A stretch of 64,000 bases of DNA from an uncultured Lachnospiraceae bacterium (GCA_910588125.1 CAJUPI010000001.1:66256-130255); one strand, 5' to 3'. Positions 42,820 to 52,066 are shown, counted from the first letter of the stretch. Notes: generated by a model not told the origin, from the letters alone. Numbers and translations are program-made.

Positions 42820-45459
42820 TTACTTCAGTTGTTCGGCAGCGGTCTCATATACTTTCTCCATCGCGGCATCTACACCAGCCGGATTCTTTCCGCCGGCCTG
42901 TGCCATATTAGGACGGCCGCCACCGCCGCCGCCTACCAAACCGGCAATTGCTTTTATCAAATTTCCTGCATGGGCACCCTTCTTTTGCGCTTCGTCGGTA
43001 GCTGTGGCCATCAGGCTGACTTTGCCATCCAAAACAGAGGCTAAGACGATCACACCTTCTCCCAGCTTGTCCTTCAGTTGATCGCCCAGATTGCGCAGAC
43101 CATTCATATCTGCGTCACTGACCTTTGCTGCAAGCACCTTTATACCGCTAATGTCTTTTACCCGATCCATGACATCCCCCAGAGAATCCTTCGCCAGACG
43201 CGCTTTTAGCTTCTCGTTCTCGGAATGCAGAGTACGGATTTCTTCCAGCATCGACTCGATCCGGCCTTTCAACTCCCAGGGAGTGCTTTTGACAACTTTC
43301 GCTGCCTGATGAAGCTCTTCTTCCATCTGTTGATAATAATCCATCAGGCCATCCCCGGTCAGCGCTTCGATCCGGCGGACATTTGCTGCGATTCCGGCCT
43401 CAGATAAAATTTTAAAGGCATGAACCTGGCCAGTATGAGCCACATGAGTACCACCGCAAAGCTCTGTAGAGAAATCGCCCATCTTGACCACACGTACCGT
43501 CTCGCCATATTTTTCACCAAAAAGTGCCATGGCACCTGTCTTCTTCGCTTCATCCAGACTCATCTCCTGCGTGATCACATCCAGATTTTCCTGAATTTCT
43601 TTATTTACCAGTTCCTCCACTGCCCGGATCTCTTCGCGGGTCATGGCGGAAAAATGCGTGAAATCAAAACGAAGACGTTCTGGTGTAACCAGGGAGCCTG
43701 CCTGCTCCACATGTTCGCCTAACACCAGGCGAAGCGCCTTCTGTAGCAAATGGGTCGCGCTATGATTCTTTTCGGTATCACGACGGCTTTTTTCTTTTAC
43801 CTTCAGAGAAACGGCTTCGCCCACTGTCAGCATTCCGGAAACCATTTTTCCTACATGGCCAATTTTCCCGCCCTGCAAATGAATGGTATCTTCTACAATA
43901 AAGCAACCATTGCTGCTTTCGATCACACCAGTATCGCCAGCCTGTCCTCCCATCGTGCCGTAGAAAGGAGTCTCTTCCACCAGGATGGTCCCTGTTTGTC
44001 CATCTGTCAGAGCCTGCACCAGTTCATACTCTGTGGTAAGAACCACAATCTCTGATTCATGTACCAAACGATCATAGCCGACGAAAGTACTGGTAATCTC
44101 TGCCGGAATGGATTGATAAACTGTCACGTCCGCCCCCATGTAGTTGGTGGTTTTTCTGGCGTCTTTCGCCTTCTTCCGCTGTTCTTTCATGGCGGCCTGG
44201 AAGCCTTCCTCATCCACCGTCATCTGCTTTTCTTCCAACAGCTCAACGGTCAAATCCAGCGGAAAACCATAAGTATCATAAAGCTTAAAGGCATCTGCCC
44301 CGGAGAGGACCGTATCTCCTCTCTTTGACATTGCCTCTTCCATCTCGGCCAGAATGGAAAGCCCGGTATCAATTGTCCGGTTGAACTTTTCTTCCTCTTC
44401 GGTGAGCACTTTGAGAATCATCGCGCTCTTTTCTTCCAATTCAGGATAACCGTCTTTGGAAAGAGAAATTACAGTCTGGGCAAGCCCTGCCATAAATCGT
44501 CCTTCTATTCCCAAAAGTCTTCCATGACGGGCAGCACGGCGCAACAGGCGGCGCAATACATAACCGCGCCCCTCATTGGAAGGCATAATCCCGTCCGAGA
44601 TCATGAAAGTACAGGATTTGACATGATCGGCGATAATCCGCAGAGACACGTCCTTTTTCTCATCGCTCTGATAGCTGGTATGCGCCAGATGGCATACCTC
44701 ATCCAAAAGCGCTTTGTTGGTATCTATAGTAAAAAGAGAATCCACGTCCTGAACCACGACAGCCAGACGCTCCAAGCCCATACCGGTATCAATATTTTTT
44801 TGAATCAACTCGGTATAATTGCCGTGGCCATCATTTTCAAACTGCGTAAAGACATTATTCCATACTTCAATATAACGGTCACATTCACAGCCTACGGTAC
44901 ATCCTGGTTTGCCACAGCCATATTTTTCACCACGATCGTAGTAAATCTCGGAACAGGGACCACAAGGGCCTGCGCCATGCTCCCAGAAATTATCTTCTTT
45001 GCCAAAACGAAAAATCCGTTCTTTGGCAATACCGATTTTTTTATGCCAGATATCAAAGGCTTCATCGTCCTCCAGATATACTGACGGATACAAACGATTG
45101 GGATCCAACCCCACCACTTCCGTCAAAAATTCCCAGGACCAGTGAATCGCTTCATCCTTAAAATAATCTCCGAAAGAAAAATTACCCAACATTTCAAAGA
45201 AAGTTCCATGCCGTGCGGTTTTACCGATATTTTCAATATCTCCCGTACGAATACACTTTTGGCAGGTAGTAACCCGTTTGCGCGGCGGAATCTCCTGCCC
45301 GGTAAAATAAGGCTTTAATGGTGCCATGCCGGAGTTGATCAGCAACAGGCTATTGTCATTGTGAGGCACTAAAGAAAAGCTCTTCATCGCCAGATGGCCC
45401 TTGCTCTCGAAAAACTCCAGAAACATTTTTCTCAGTTCATTTACGCCGTACTTCTTCAC
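42820..45459 (-). CDS. alaS: Alanyl-tRNA synthetase
   Basis: Charges tRNA-Ala; 879 residues. The class II catalytic core begins RKMFLEFFESKGHLAMKSFSLVPHNDNSLL, with TGDIENIGKTARHGTFFEMLGNFSFGDYF. The editing domain has HSATHLLQKAL and CGGTHVAHTG zinc ligands. The C-terminal oligomerisation (C-Ala) domain contains the GGGGGGRPNMAQAGG segment. The start is GTG 45459 with GGAGG 8 bases upstream. No T-box leader was found in the 270 bases upstream. Confidence 0.98.
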   Translation of the reverse strand: MKKYGVNELRKMFLEFFESKGHLAMKSFSLVPHNDNSLLLINSGMAPLKPYFTGQEIPPRKRVTTCQKCIRTGDIENIGKTARHGTFFEMLGNFSFGDYFKDEAIHWSWEFLTEVVGLDPNRLYPSVYLEDDEAFDIWHKKIGIAKERIFRFGKEDNFWEHGAGPCGPCSEIYYDRGEKYGCGKPGCTVGCECDRYIEVWNNVFTQFENDGHGNYTELIQKNIDTGMGLERLAVVVQDVDSLFTIDTNKALLDEVCHLAHTSYQSDEKKDVSLRIIADHVKSCTFMISDGIMPSNEGRGYVLRRLLRRAARHGRLLGIEGRFMAGLAQTVISLSKDGYPELEEKSAMILKVLTEEEEKFNRTIDTGLSILAEMEEAMSKRGDTVLSGADAFKLYDTYGFPLDLTVELLEEKQMTVDEEGFQAAMKEQRKKAKDARKTTNYMGADVTVYQSIPAEITSTFVGYDRLVHESEIVVLTTEYELVQALTDGQTGTILVEETPFYGTMGGQAGDTGVIESSNGCFIVEDTIHLQGGKIGHVGKMVSGMLTVGEAVSLKVKEKSRRDTEKNHSATHLLQKALRLVLGEHVEQAGSLVTPERLRFDFTHFSAMTREEIRAVEELVNKEIQENLDVITQEMSLDEAKKTGAMALFGEKYGETVRVVKMGDFSTELCGGTHVAHTGQVHAFKILSEAGIAANVRRIEALTGDGLMDYYQQMEEELHQAAKVVKSTPWELKGRIESMLEEIRTLHSENEKLKARLAKDSLGDVMDRVKDISGIKVLAAKVSDADMNGLRNLGDQLKDKLGEGVIVLASVLDGKVSLMATATDEAQKKGAHAGNLIKAIAGLVGGGGGGRPNMAQAGGKNPAGVDAAMEKVYETAAEQLK

Positions 45460-45475
45460 GTCAGTGTCCTCCGTA

Positions 45476-45622
45476 TTATTTGCCTTCCTGGCTTTCTACC
45501 GCTCTTCCGGCATCTTTGCTGTCTCTGAATTTTTTACCAAAGATAATACCTGCATAAGCAATCACGGCAAATACAATTGCCTTAAACGTATAGGCTAATA
45601 AGCTAATTATCACTTTTGTCAT
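45476..45622 (-). CDS. Small membrane protein of unknown function (48 aa)
   Basis: Translation gives a 48-residue protein with one membrane helix (IISLLAYTFKAIVFAVIAY, about 5-22), a short Gly-Ile-Ile-Phe-Gly link and a charged tail (KKFRDSKDAGRAVESQEGK). ATG 45622 has GGAGGG 10 bases upstream. It is preceded by its own promoter (45671-45699) and is 16 bases before alaS, so it is probably cotranscribed as the first gene. Similar short proteins upstream of alaS occur in related genomes as far as I recall; function unknown. Confidence 0.68.
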   Translation of the reverse strand: MTKVIISLLAYTFKAIVFAVIAYAGIIFGKKFRDSKDAGRAVESQEGK

Positions 45623-45670
45623 AATTCATTATCCCTCCATGGTTTCGATATCAACTTACTCCATCCTTGT

Positions 45671-45699
45671 ATCTTATCATAGTAGGGGGTATTTAGCAA
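45671..45699 (-). promoter_or_regulatory. Promoter of the small-protein/alaS unit
   Basis: Minus strand TTGCTA (45699-45694), 17-base spacer, TAAGAT (45676-45671), about 49 bases before the 48-aa gene. Confidence 0.7.
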
Positions 45700-45728
45700 G
45701 ACGGAATTGTAAAGAAGAATTATATTAT

Positions 45729-46325
45729 TTATTCAGTAAGGAATTCACCATACGTCTCTGCCAACTCATACGCCCGGGCCCGGGTCAGCTCTGCCAGGGA
45801 ATGATTGTAATGGATCTCTTCCATTGCACTGCCTATCCGTTTTTGCGAAGCATTTACAGCTTTTTCTTCCCGGCTTTTCATCCATTCTATCTGCTGATAC
45901 ATCAGGGATTCCTGCGCCTGGGGATCCAGCTTTTCTTTTAGCACGCCTAATATCCGCTGCAATTCGCTCTCCCATAACTGCCATTCATTTTCTGCAAAAG
46001 CAATCCGGGAATTTGTGGTGACGTCAGTTCCCTGGTATGAATTTTGTTTCAGCTGTTCATCCAGCTCATTTAGACGGAACAAAGCCACGTTCTCCTCCAT
46101 GCTTTCTGATATAAGAGCCGCCTCGGCAGCTGATATCGTGGCAAGAGATGAAGAACGGGGCTGTATGTTTGTCTGAGTGGTAGAGCTTTCAACAAATTCC
46201 GGGAATGCCTCGATAGCCAGATCTGTCCCCATAAGCATCCCGGTTCGTTTTTTTATATAATCCGTAGAAAAGATTCCAATTGAAAGAATCATGCAAATAG
46301 CAATCCAGATTCCTTTTGGCTTCAT
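45729..46325 (-). CDS. Membrane-anchored protein with DUF1311/LprI-like domain
   Basis: 198 residues from ATG 46325 (CAGGGA upstream; the open frame from 46421 has no membrane-start pattern). An N-terminal membrane or signal helix (about 4-20) is followed by a variable linker and a C-terminal helical domain (about 105-198) with LNELDEQLKQ, WESELQRILGVLKEKLDPQAQESL, QIEWMKSREEKAV and HNHSLAELTRARAYELAE-like end (YNHSLAELTRARAYEL). This is the LprI/DUF1311 pattern, named after a mycobacterial lysozyme inhibitor. The expected paired cysteines are absent here, so the activity is uncertain. Confidence 0.65.
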   Translation of the reverse strand: MKPKGIWIAICMILSIGIFSTDYIKKRTGMLMGTDLAIEAFPEFVESSTTQTNIQPRSSSLATISAAEAALISESMEENVALFRLNELDEQLKQNSYQGTDVTTNSRIAFAENEWQLWESELQRILGVLKEKLDPQAQESLMYQQIEWMKSREEKAVNASQKRIGSAMEEIHYNHSLAELTRARAYELAETYGEFLTE

Positions 46326-46451
46326 AATAAAATCATCCCTGTCTTTGATTGTTTGTTTGTGGTTAGCCGTTCTTTGGTTATACCATAACACAATCTTCCA
46401 GGAAAGGGAACCGGCAGACAAAAGAAGTAAATATTTGTAAGAGAACCTTAA

Positions 46452-46952
46452 CTAATTATTTCCGAAAACGGGATTTTCACTGCCTTCATCGATCAGCAAA
46501 TGCTTGCCATCCGCTGCAGAGGTGGCAAGCTTATCGCATCGTTCATTTTGAGGATGGCCAGCATGACCTTTGACCCAGATAAAAGTTACCTGATGGGGAG
46601 CTCTGGCCTCTAACAGGCGCTCCCACAGATCGATATTTTTTACGGTTCCGCTTTTACCCCGCTTCCAGTTATTCGCTATCCAGCTATCGATCCAATGCTG
46701 GTTAAAAGCGTCAGTCAAATATTTCGAATCGGAAAATAATTCCACCTGACAGGGACGGTTCAATGCCTCAAGGCCAGCTATCGCCGCCATCAGCTCCATC
46801 CGGTTATTGGTTGTTTTTCGGTAACCGGCAGAAATCACTTTCTCATGAAGCTGCCCCTTATTGTCCATAAATTGCAAAACCGTCCCGTAGCCGCCCGGTC
46901 CGTCCGGATTTCCTTTAGCGGAACCGTCCGTGTATATCTGAACCTTGGTCAT
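46452..46952 (-). CDS. rnhA: Ribonuclease HI
   Basis: Cleaves RNA in RNA-DNA hybrids. 166 residues with the DEDD active site: Asp in IYTDGSAKGNPDGPGGYG (residue about 9), Glu in RMELMA (about 52), Asp in LFSDSKYL (about 74), and the HAGHPQNERCDKLA segment with the last Asp. It ends with a 25-residue tail not found in E. coli RNase HI. It is 15 bases after the beta-CASP nuclease gene. Confidence 0.96.
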   Translation of the reverse strand: MTKVQIYTDGSAKGNPDGPGGYGTVLQFMDNKGQLHEKVISAGYRKTTNNRMELMAAIAGLEALNRPCQVELFSDSKYLTDAFNQHWIDSWIANNWKRGKSGTVKNIDLWERLLEARAPHQVTFIWVKGHAGHPQNERCDKLATSAADGKHLLIDEGSENPVFGNN

Positions 46953-46967
46953 AAAATCCCAGCTCTC

Positions 46968-48569
46968 CTATCTGTCCCATTTGTCGCACAGAGCATGAAT
47001 CTGATCGGCGAATTTGGCCAAATCTTTGTTCGTGCCGCCCTCATTGTGGGCAATTACTGCCATCAGACGTTCCCCGGCCGCCAGCAGACGGGCAAAGATG
47101 CCTTTGGCTTTTCTGGTAGAGGCACTCTTAGATACAATGGGAACTCCCACGGTTTCTTTGATCCATTGGCCGGCAATCAGATCATATTCTGCTCCGCTGA
47201 AAGGTGCTTTTGCCGGAATGCCTGTCCGTTCTGTGACGAGTTCTGCAAACTGATCGCAGACATCATCGCTGCCATGTACGATGAAGAGCTGCTCCGGCTT
47301 TTTCTGAAAGTTCTCCACCCATTCCAAAAGTCCGTCCCGATCGGCATGGCCGCTGATATCATGAAGAATCTCTATATGTGCTTCCACTTCGATCGTTTCA
47401 CCAAAAAGCTTAACTATGCGATTCCCGTCAACCAGGCTTCGTCCCAAAGTTCCCTCCGCCTGATAACCGGCAAAAATAACCGTACACTCCCGCCGCCAGA
47501 GATTATGTTTTAAATGATGGCGGATTCTTCCTGCATCACACATACCAGAGGCAGAGATAATTACCTTAGGAGTGGGATCAAAGTTGATGTTCTTGGATTC
47601 TTCACTGCTGATCGATAGCTTCAGTCCGGGGAATGAAATGGGATTGATCCCCATCCGTACCAGCTCCTGGGTCTCATCATCATAACATTCCAGTTGATTT
47701 TGTTTAAATACATGCGTCGCTTCCACGGCCAGAGGACTGTCTACATAAACTTCAAAATTCTCATGTCCACGGATCAGGCGCTGCGTTTTGATATGGCGGA
47801 AATAATATAAAAGCTCCTGGGTTCTTCCTACTGCAAACGCCGGAATTACGACATTTCCTCCCCGGTCCAAAGTCTCCTGCACAATTCGCACCAATTCTGT
47901 AATGTGATCGGCTCCTTTTTGATGCAAACGGTTGCCGTAGGTGGATTCCATTACTGCATAATCAGCAGCCATCGTATAGGATGGATCACAGATCAAAGGT
48001 TTATTTTTGTTTCCGATATCACCGGAAAAAACGATCTTTTTTTCAATGCCATCCTCTTTCAGCCAGATTTCTATGGATGCAGAACCTAAAAGATGGCCGA
48101 TATCCGTAAAGCGGATGGTTACATCATCATTCAGCTTAACAATATCTCCATAATTGTTGGGAACAAAGTGCTCTAAAACTCCCAGGGCATCATTCATCTC
48201 ATAAAGCGGTTTTACCTCTTCGCCCCCGGCTCTCCGGGATTTCCGGTTTTTCCACTCAGCCTCCATCTCCTGAATGTGAGCACTGTCTTTGAGCATAATA
48301 TTACACAGATCACAGGTAGCATTTGTCGCCATGACGGATCCGGAGAATCCTCTGGCATAAATGTAGGGAAGCATCCCTGCATGGTCGATATGGGCATGTG
48401 TCAGCAATACATAATCAATCTGTGACCAGGGAACCGGCGGCTCTACATTTTCATAAATGTTGAACCCCTGCTCCATACCGCAATCAATAAGCAAATGAGT
48501 TTCTCCAGTCTGCAGATAATGACAACTTCCCGTTACTTCATGAGCAGCACCACTAAATACGATACGCAT
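46968..48569 (-). CDS. MBL-fold beta-CASP RNA-processing exonuclease
   Basis: 533-residue metallo-beta-lactamase of the RNA/DNA-processing (CPSF/YSH1-like) type. Zinc motif LTHAHIDHAG near residue 56-65, then FSGDIGNKNKPLI, the beta-CASP domain with VIPAFAVGRTQELLYYF and SASGMCDAGRIRHHLKHNLWR, and ISGHADRDGLLEW. A C-terminal extension (about 450-533) follows the RNA-specificity domain. The substrate is not known. The start has AGAGGAGG upstream. Confidence 0.9.
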   Translation of the reverse strand: MRIVFSGAAHEVTGSCHYLQTGETHLLIDCGMEQGFNIYENVEPPVPWSQIDYVLLTHAHIDHAGMLPYIYARGFSGSVMATNATCDLCNIMLKDSAHIQEMEAEWKNRKSRRAGGEEVKPLYEMNDALGVLEHFVPNNYGDIVKLNDDVTIRFTDIGHLLGSASIEIWLKEDGIEKKIVFSGDIGNKNKPLICDPSYTMAADYAVMESTYGNRLHQKGADHITELVRIVQETLDRGGNVVIPAFAVGRTQELLYYFRHIKTQRLIRGHENFEVYVDSPLAVEATHVFKQNQLECYDDETQELVRMGINPISFPGLKLSISSEESKNINFDPTPKVIISASGMCDAGRIRHHLKHNLWRRECTVIFAGYQAEGTLGRSLVDGNRIVKLFGETIEVEAHIEILHDISGHADRDGLLEWVENFQKKPEQLFIVHGSDDVCDQFAELVTERTGIPAKAPFSGAEYDLIAGQWIKETVGVPIVSKSASTRKAKGIFARLLAAGERLMAVIAHNEGGTNKDLAKFADQIHALCDKWDR

Positions 48570-48596
48570 AATTTACCTCCTCTTTGGTGGGGAATT

Positions 48597-48663
48597 CTAG
48601 TGTACTGACACATTTACTTTCAGGCAAGGCATCGAAGGAAATGTAAATGTGTCAGCACACTAG
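48597..48663. repeat. 21-bp near-perfect inverted repeat before the beta-CASP gene
   Basis: Arms 48597-48617 (CTAGTGTACTGACACATTTAC) and 48643-48663 match in 20 of 21 positions around a 25-base loop that itself has TTTC/GAAA complementarity. It sits 63 bases past the spoIVA stop and has no T-run on either strand. It may be a terminator, a dispersed repeat or a small palindrome. Confidence 0.65.
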
Positions 48664-48725
48664 GTTGTTGAGTTGTTATCTGGTTGGGGTACGGGGATCC
48701 TTTTAATTAAATAAGTCTAAAATCG

Positions 48726-50201
48726 CTAAATAATAATACATATCATCCCGCCGGAGCTATCGTTAATAATTTTTTGTAAAGCATCCTGAAGTTTCATCTG
48801 GCAATCCTCCGTCATCTGACTTACTTTGGCCTGAATGCCATCCTCGACAATCTGCTCAATTGATTTTCCGAAAATATTCGTGTCCCAAATACCATCTTCT
48901 TTCTTTTTGGCATTTTCCTTCATATAGGCAATCAGATCCTCCGCTTGCTGTTCACTGCCGACAATCGGAGCAATCTCTGTCTGAATATGCGCCTTAATCA
49001 GGTTGATCGAGGGCGCTTCTGCACGCATCTTGACACCATATTTGTTTCCATGGCGAATCACGGTTGGTTCATCCAAAATAATCTCGGATCGCTCAGGGGT
49101 GACAACGCCATAGCCACGCATCCGCACCTGGTTCATGGCATTTAGAACCTTATCATACTCCGTCTGCATGGAGGCCAGATCCCGCAGCTTCTGCATGAGC
49201 TGATATTCATCGGTTATCGCAATTCCCGCAAAATCGCTGAGCGTCTGATAATAATAACCATCTTCCAAAACTACCTGGACAGATACACTGCCATTGGACA
49301 GATCCATCTGATCTACCTTCATGGAACGAATCACTTCAGAATCACCATTGCCAAAGTTGACTGGCACATCCTTCATTTGATGCACCTGTGCCATCAACTC
49401 CCTGGCTGTCTTGACTGCCTGTTCCTTCAGCCAATGGCTTCCCGGCAGGATCTCCAGCCATTTCGGAATAAAGAAATCCACCTCTGTCACAGGAAATTCC
49501 TTCAGCACTTTCTCCAAAATCCGGTGTACATCTTCCCGCTTCAGCTGTTCGCAGTTCACCGGCATTACTGTTACGGAATATTGTTTTTCCAACTCCTTTG
49601 CCAAACGGCCGGTCTCTTCTGAATAGGGACGATCCGAATTGAGAAGGACCAGAAACGGCTTGCCAATATCCTTTAGTTCCTGAATTGCCGTATTCTCGGC
49701 TGCTATGTACGATTCCCGCTTCAAATCTCCAAAAGAGCCATCCGTGGTAACGACAATTCCAATGGTAGAATGGTCTTTGATCACCTTGCGGGTTCCAATC
49801 TCCGCCGCCTGGGTAAAGGGAATTTCCTCTTCAAACCATGGCGTTTTCACCAGACGCTCCCGCTCATTTTCCACATGTCCTGCAGCTCCGTCTACCATAA
49901 AGCCCACACAATCAATCAGCCGTACCTTGGCCTGAATGCCTTCCGCCGGCTGGATCAGCGCCGCTTCTTTGGGAATGAACTTAGGCTCTGTCGTCATAAT
50001 GGTCTTTCCCGCCGCACTTTGAGGCAGTTCATCCCGCGTCTGATTTTTCCGATGTTCATCTTCCATCTCCGGAAGTACCAGCTGCTCCATAAATCGCTTG
50101 ATAAAAGTCGATTTGCCAGTCCGGACCGGACCAACGACACCTAAATAGATCTCGCCGCCGGTCCGTGCCTTGATATCTTTGTATACATTATAGCTTTCCA
50201 T
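48726..50201 (-). CDS. spoIVA: Stage IV sporulation protein A (spore coat ATPase)
   Basis: Mother-cell ATPase that polymerises on the forespore to form the basement layer of the coat. 491 residues: Walker A GPVRTGKST near residue 24-32, VRLIDCVGFMVDGA as switch/Walker B region, a mid-domain, and the family C-terminal SSGGMICIII-type hydrophobic tail that anchors through SpoVM. The ATG has AAGGGGGTAT upstream. The preceding 60 bases contain a possible sigma-E-like promoter. Strong evidence for a spore-former. Confidence 0.97.
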   Translation of the reverse strand: MESYNVYKDIKARTGGEIYLGVVGPVRTGKSTFIKRFMEQLVLPEMEDEHRKNQTRDELPQSAAGKTIMTTEPKFIPKEAALIQPAEGIQAKVRLIDCVGFMVDGAAGHVENERERLVKTPWFEEEIPFTQAAEIGTRKVIKDHSTIGIVVTTDGSFGDLKRESYIAAENTAIQELKDIGKPFLVLLNSDRPYSEETGRLAKELEKQYSVTVMPVNCEQLKREDVHRILEKVLKEFPVTEVDFFIPKWLEILPGSHWLKEQAVKTARELMAQVHQMKDVPVNFGNGDSEVIRSMKVDQMDLSNGSVSVQVVLEDGYYYQTLSDFAGIAITDEYQLMQKLRDLASMQTEYDKVLNAMNQVRMRGYGVVTPERSEIILDEPTVIRHGNKYGVKMRAEAPSINLIKAHIQTEIAPIVGSEQQAEDLIAYMKENAKKKEDGIWDTNIFGKSIEQIVEDGIQAKVSQMTEDCQMKLQDALQKIINDSSGGMICIII

Positions 50202-50232
50202 GAAGATACCCCCTTGCTATGTCACTGCTATA

Positions 50233-50264
50233 AGCATATGCCAGGGGGAACCATTTTATCACTT
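50233..50264 (-). promoter_or_regulatory. Possible sigma-E-type promoter of spoIVA
   Basis: Minus strand carries GATAAAA, 13 bases, then CATATGCTT about 30-40 bases before the spoIVA start. It loosely resembles mother-cell sigma-E elements; the match is weak. Confidence 0.3.
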
Positions 50265-50702
50265 GTATTTCACACCGCTTTCCTCGTTACGGAGGATAGC
50301 AAGAGTTTTCTTTACTCGTTCCGGGGTAGTATAAGTCTGAAACGACATTTTGCGAACACGCATAATGTCCTGGTTATCCTCAATCTCGGCAATCTTTATC
50401 TTGGATGCCAGTTCACTGGAATGAATGTCCTCAATATAGTCAAAATATTTCATGTCGGGCTTTTTTGTCAGCATGCCAATTGTATCCAGGACGGTCCGGG
50501 AGAAGCCGGCTTCCTGCAGCTCGTGCAAGGTCATTTCCGTATCCTCCACCACGTCATGAAGCACCGCTATGATCTTCTCTTCCTCCGTGTCCATCTTGCT
50601 CATGACACGCATGGCATGGTCGATATAGGGATTCCCGTTGGCGTCATTAACCCCATGAAAAGCGTTCGTAGCGATTCCAATTGCCTTTGACAGCATAAGC
50701 AT
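50259..50702 (-). CDS. HD-domain phosphohydrolase (RelA/SpoT-hydrolase-like)
   Basis: 147-residue single-domain HD protein: YIDHAMRVM, VLHDVVEDT (the HD metal pair) and KIAEIEDNQD. These resemble the hydrolase half of RelA/SpoT enzymes but there is no synthetase or TGS/ACT region, so it could be a small alarmone hydrolase or another nucleotide hydrolase. Its start overlaps the phosphofructokinase stop by one base (TAATG) and it lies 57 bases before spoIVA, so it is translationally coupled to glycolysis. Substrate unproven. Confidence 0.75.
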   Translation of the reverse strand: MLMLSKAIGIATNAFHGVNDANGNPYIDHAMRVMSKMDTEEEKIIAVLHDVVEDTEMTLHELQEAGFSRTVLDTIGMLTKKPDMKYFDYIEDIHSSELASKIKIAEIEDNQDIMRVRKMSFQTYTTPERVKKTLAILRNEESGVKYK

Positions 50703-51955
50703 TATTCCCCTTTCTTCCCTCTGCTGGAAGACATATAAAGATGACGCGGGATACCACCTACCATGACACAGGGAGAATCGCCCTGGATAAGCGGACGCAC
50801 GTAATCAATAAATTCTTCCGTCACATAGGTGCCATCTTTGGTGATCCACTCTCTCGGCACCAGCTTCTCTCCGTTTGCAATTTTGTGTACATCGTAGATA
50901 CCGGTCGCGCTCTGGTACGGATCATCGGATACCCGGTCAATGACAACCATCTTGCCCGAATCCCCCTCATCCGCTGCTTTCACTGCTGCACCACCTACCA
51001 TAAACGCCTCATTTACATCTACCCGGGATGCCAAATGGGCGGCGCTTCTCTGCAGAGTACTGAACTCCACAGCTCTGGCCTTACAGCCAATCTGCTGATT
51101 AATGACATTGGCCAGATAACTGGCAGAACCCGTCAGCTGCTTATGCCCGAAAGCATCTACATAATCTGTGGCGGCAGAAAGCTCGCTGATGTATTTGCCG
51201 TCCTCCGTCCGGATACCTTCAGAAATAGCAATTACCACGACGTCTTTTTTCTCTAACAGTTTTCTGACCCGGGACACGAACTTATCAATCTCAAAAGCAA
51301 CTTCCGGCAGATAAATCAGATCGGGGCCATCGCAATCCTCTCCTTTGGAAAGAGCAGATGCTCCCGTCAGCCAGCCGGCATTTCGTCCCATGATCTCGAT
51401 AATGGTTACCAGCTTTTTCTTGTAAGAAAAGCCCAGTCCATCCCGAATCACCTCTTTGGTGGAAGTCGCAATATATTTGGCGGCGCTTCCATATCCCGGC
51501 GTGTGATCCGTCAAGGCCAGATCATTATCAATTGTCTTGGGAACACCCACAAATTTCTGACTTTTCCCTGTCAGGATCGCATAATCGGAAAGCTTTTTGA
51601 TCGTATCCATGGAATCGTTGCCTCCGATATAAATGAAACATTCGATATTCAGCTTTTCTAAAATTTCAAAAATTTTTACATAAATATCCTGATTTTCATG
51701 GATATCCGGCAGTTTATAACGGCAAGTACCCAAGAACGCTGACGGGGTCCGCTTTAAAATTTCCACATCCAGATCATTTTTAATATGTTTGGACAGATCG
51801 ACGTATTGCTCATCCAGTAATCCCTGGATGCCAAATCTCATACCATAAACTTTCTTGGCCCCCCGGTCGATAGCAGTGCGGTATACTCCTGCTAAGCTGG
51901 AATTAATCACCGCCGTGGGACCTCCGGACTGTCCGACAATCACATTTCCTTTCAT
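50702..51955 (-). CDS. PPi-dependent 6-phosphofructokinase
   Basis: Phosphorylates fructose-6-phosphate, using pyrophosphate. 417 residues from ATG 51955 (GAGGAGG upstream). Motifs: VGQSGGPTAVINSS, IGGNDSMDT with the second-position Asp that blocks ATP binding in PPi enzymes, and PKTIDNDLALTDHTPGYGS. The length fits the long PPi-type clade. The liv genes lie upstream behind a terminator. PPi specificity is inferred from the motif. Confidence 0.88.
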   Translation of the reverse strand: MKGNVIVGQSGGPTAVINSSLAGVYRTAIDRGAKKVYGMRFGIQGLLDEQYVDLSKHIKNDLDVEILKRTPSAFLGTCRYKLPDIHENQDIYVKIFEILEKLNIECFIYIGGNDSMDTIKKLSDYAILTGKSQKFVGVPKTIDNDLALTDHTPGYGSAAKYIATSTKEVIRDGLGFSYKKKLVTIIEIMGRNAGWLTGASALSKGEDCDGPDLIYLPEVAFEIDKFVSRVRKLLEKKDVVVIAISEGIRTEDGKYISELSAATDYVDAFGHKQLTGSASYLANVINQQIGCKARAVEFSTLQRSAAHLASRVDVNEAFMVGGAAVKAADEGDSGKMVVIDRVSDDPYQSATGIYDVHKIANGEKLVPREWITKDGTYVTEEFIDYVRPLIQGDSPCVMVGGIPRHLYMSSSRGKKGE

Positions 51956-52023
51956 AGCAAAAACCTCCTCTGAATTATAAAATTTGTTTTCTACACTTTG
52001 CTTTGCTATACTCATATATTACC

Positions 52024-52066
52024 ACAATAATGAGGGAAAAGTCTAGGACTTTTCCCTCATTATTGT
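52024..52066 (-). terminator. 20-bp perfect stem after livF
   Basis: Arms 52024-52043 and 52047-52066 are exact complements with a 3-base TAG loop, lying 31 bases after the livF stop and 69 bases before the PFP start. The T-run is internal to the stem rather than behind it; most likely ends the liv transcript. Confidence 0.72.

Noticed and set aside
44524..45084. 186-codon plus-strand open frame opposite alaS
   Set aside because: Lies fully within alaS catalytic core; hydrophobic runs are a by-product of the reverse strand.
45460..45730. Possible T-box leader for alaS
   Set aside because: No T-box motif, specifier stem or terminator/antiterminator was found; the region holds a small gene and a simple promoter.
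50741..51256. 171-codon plus-strand open frame opposite the PFP gene
   Set aside because: Complement of a conserved enzyme, no start signal or homology.
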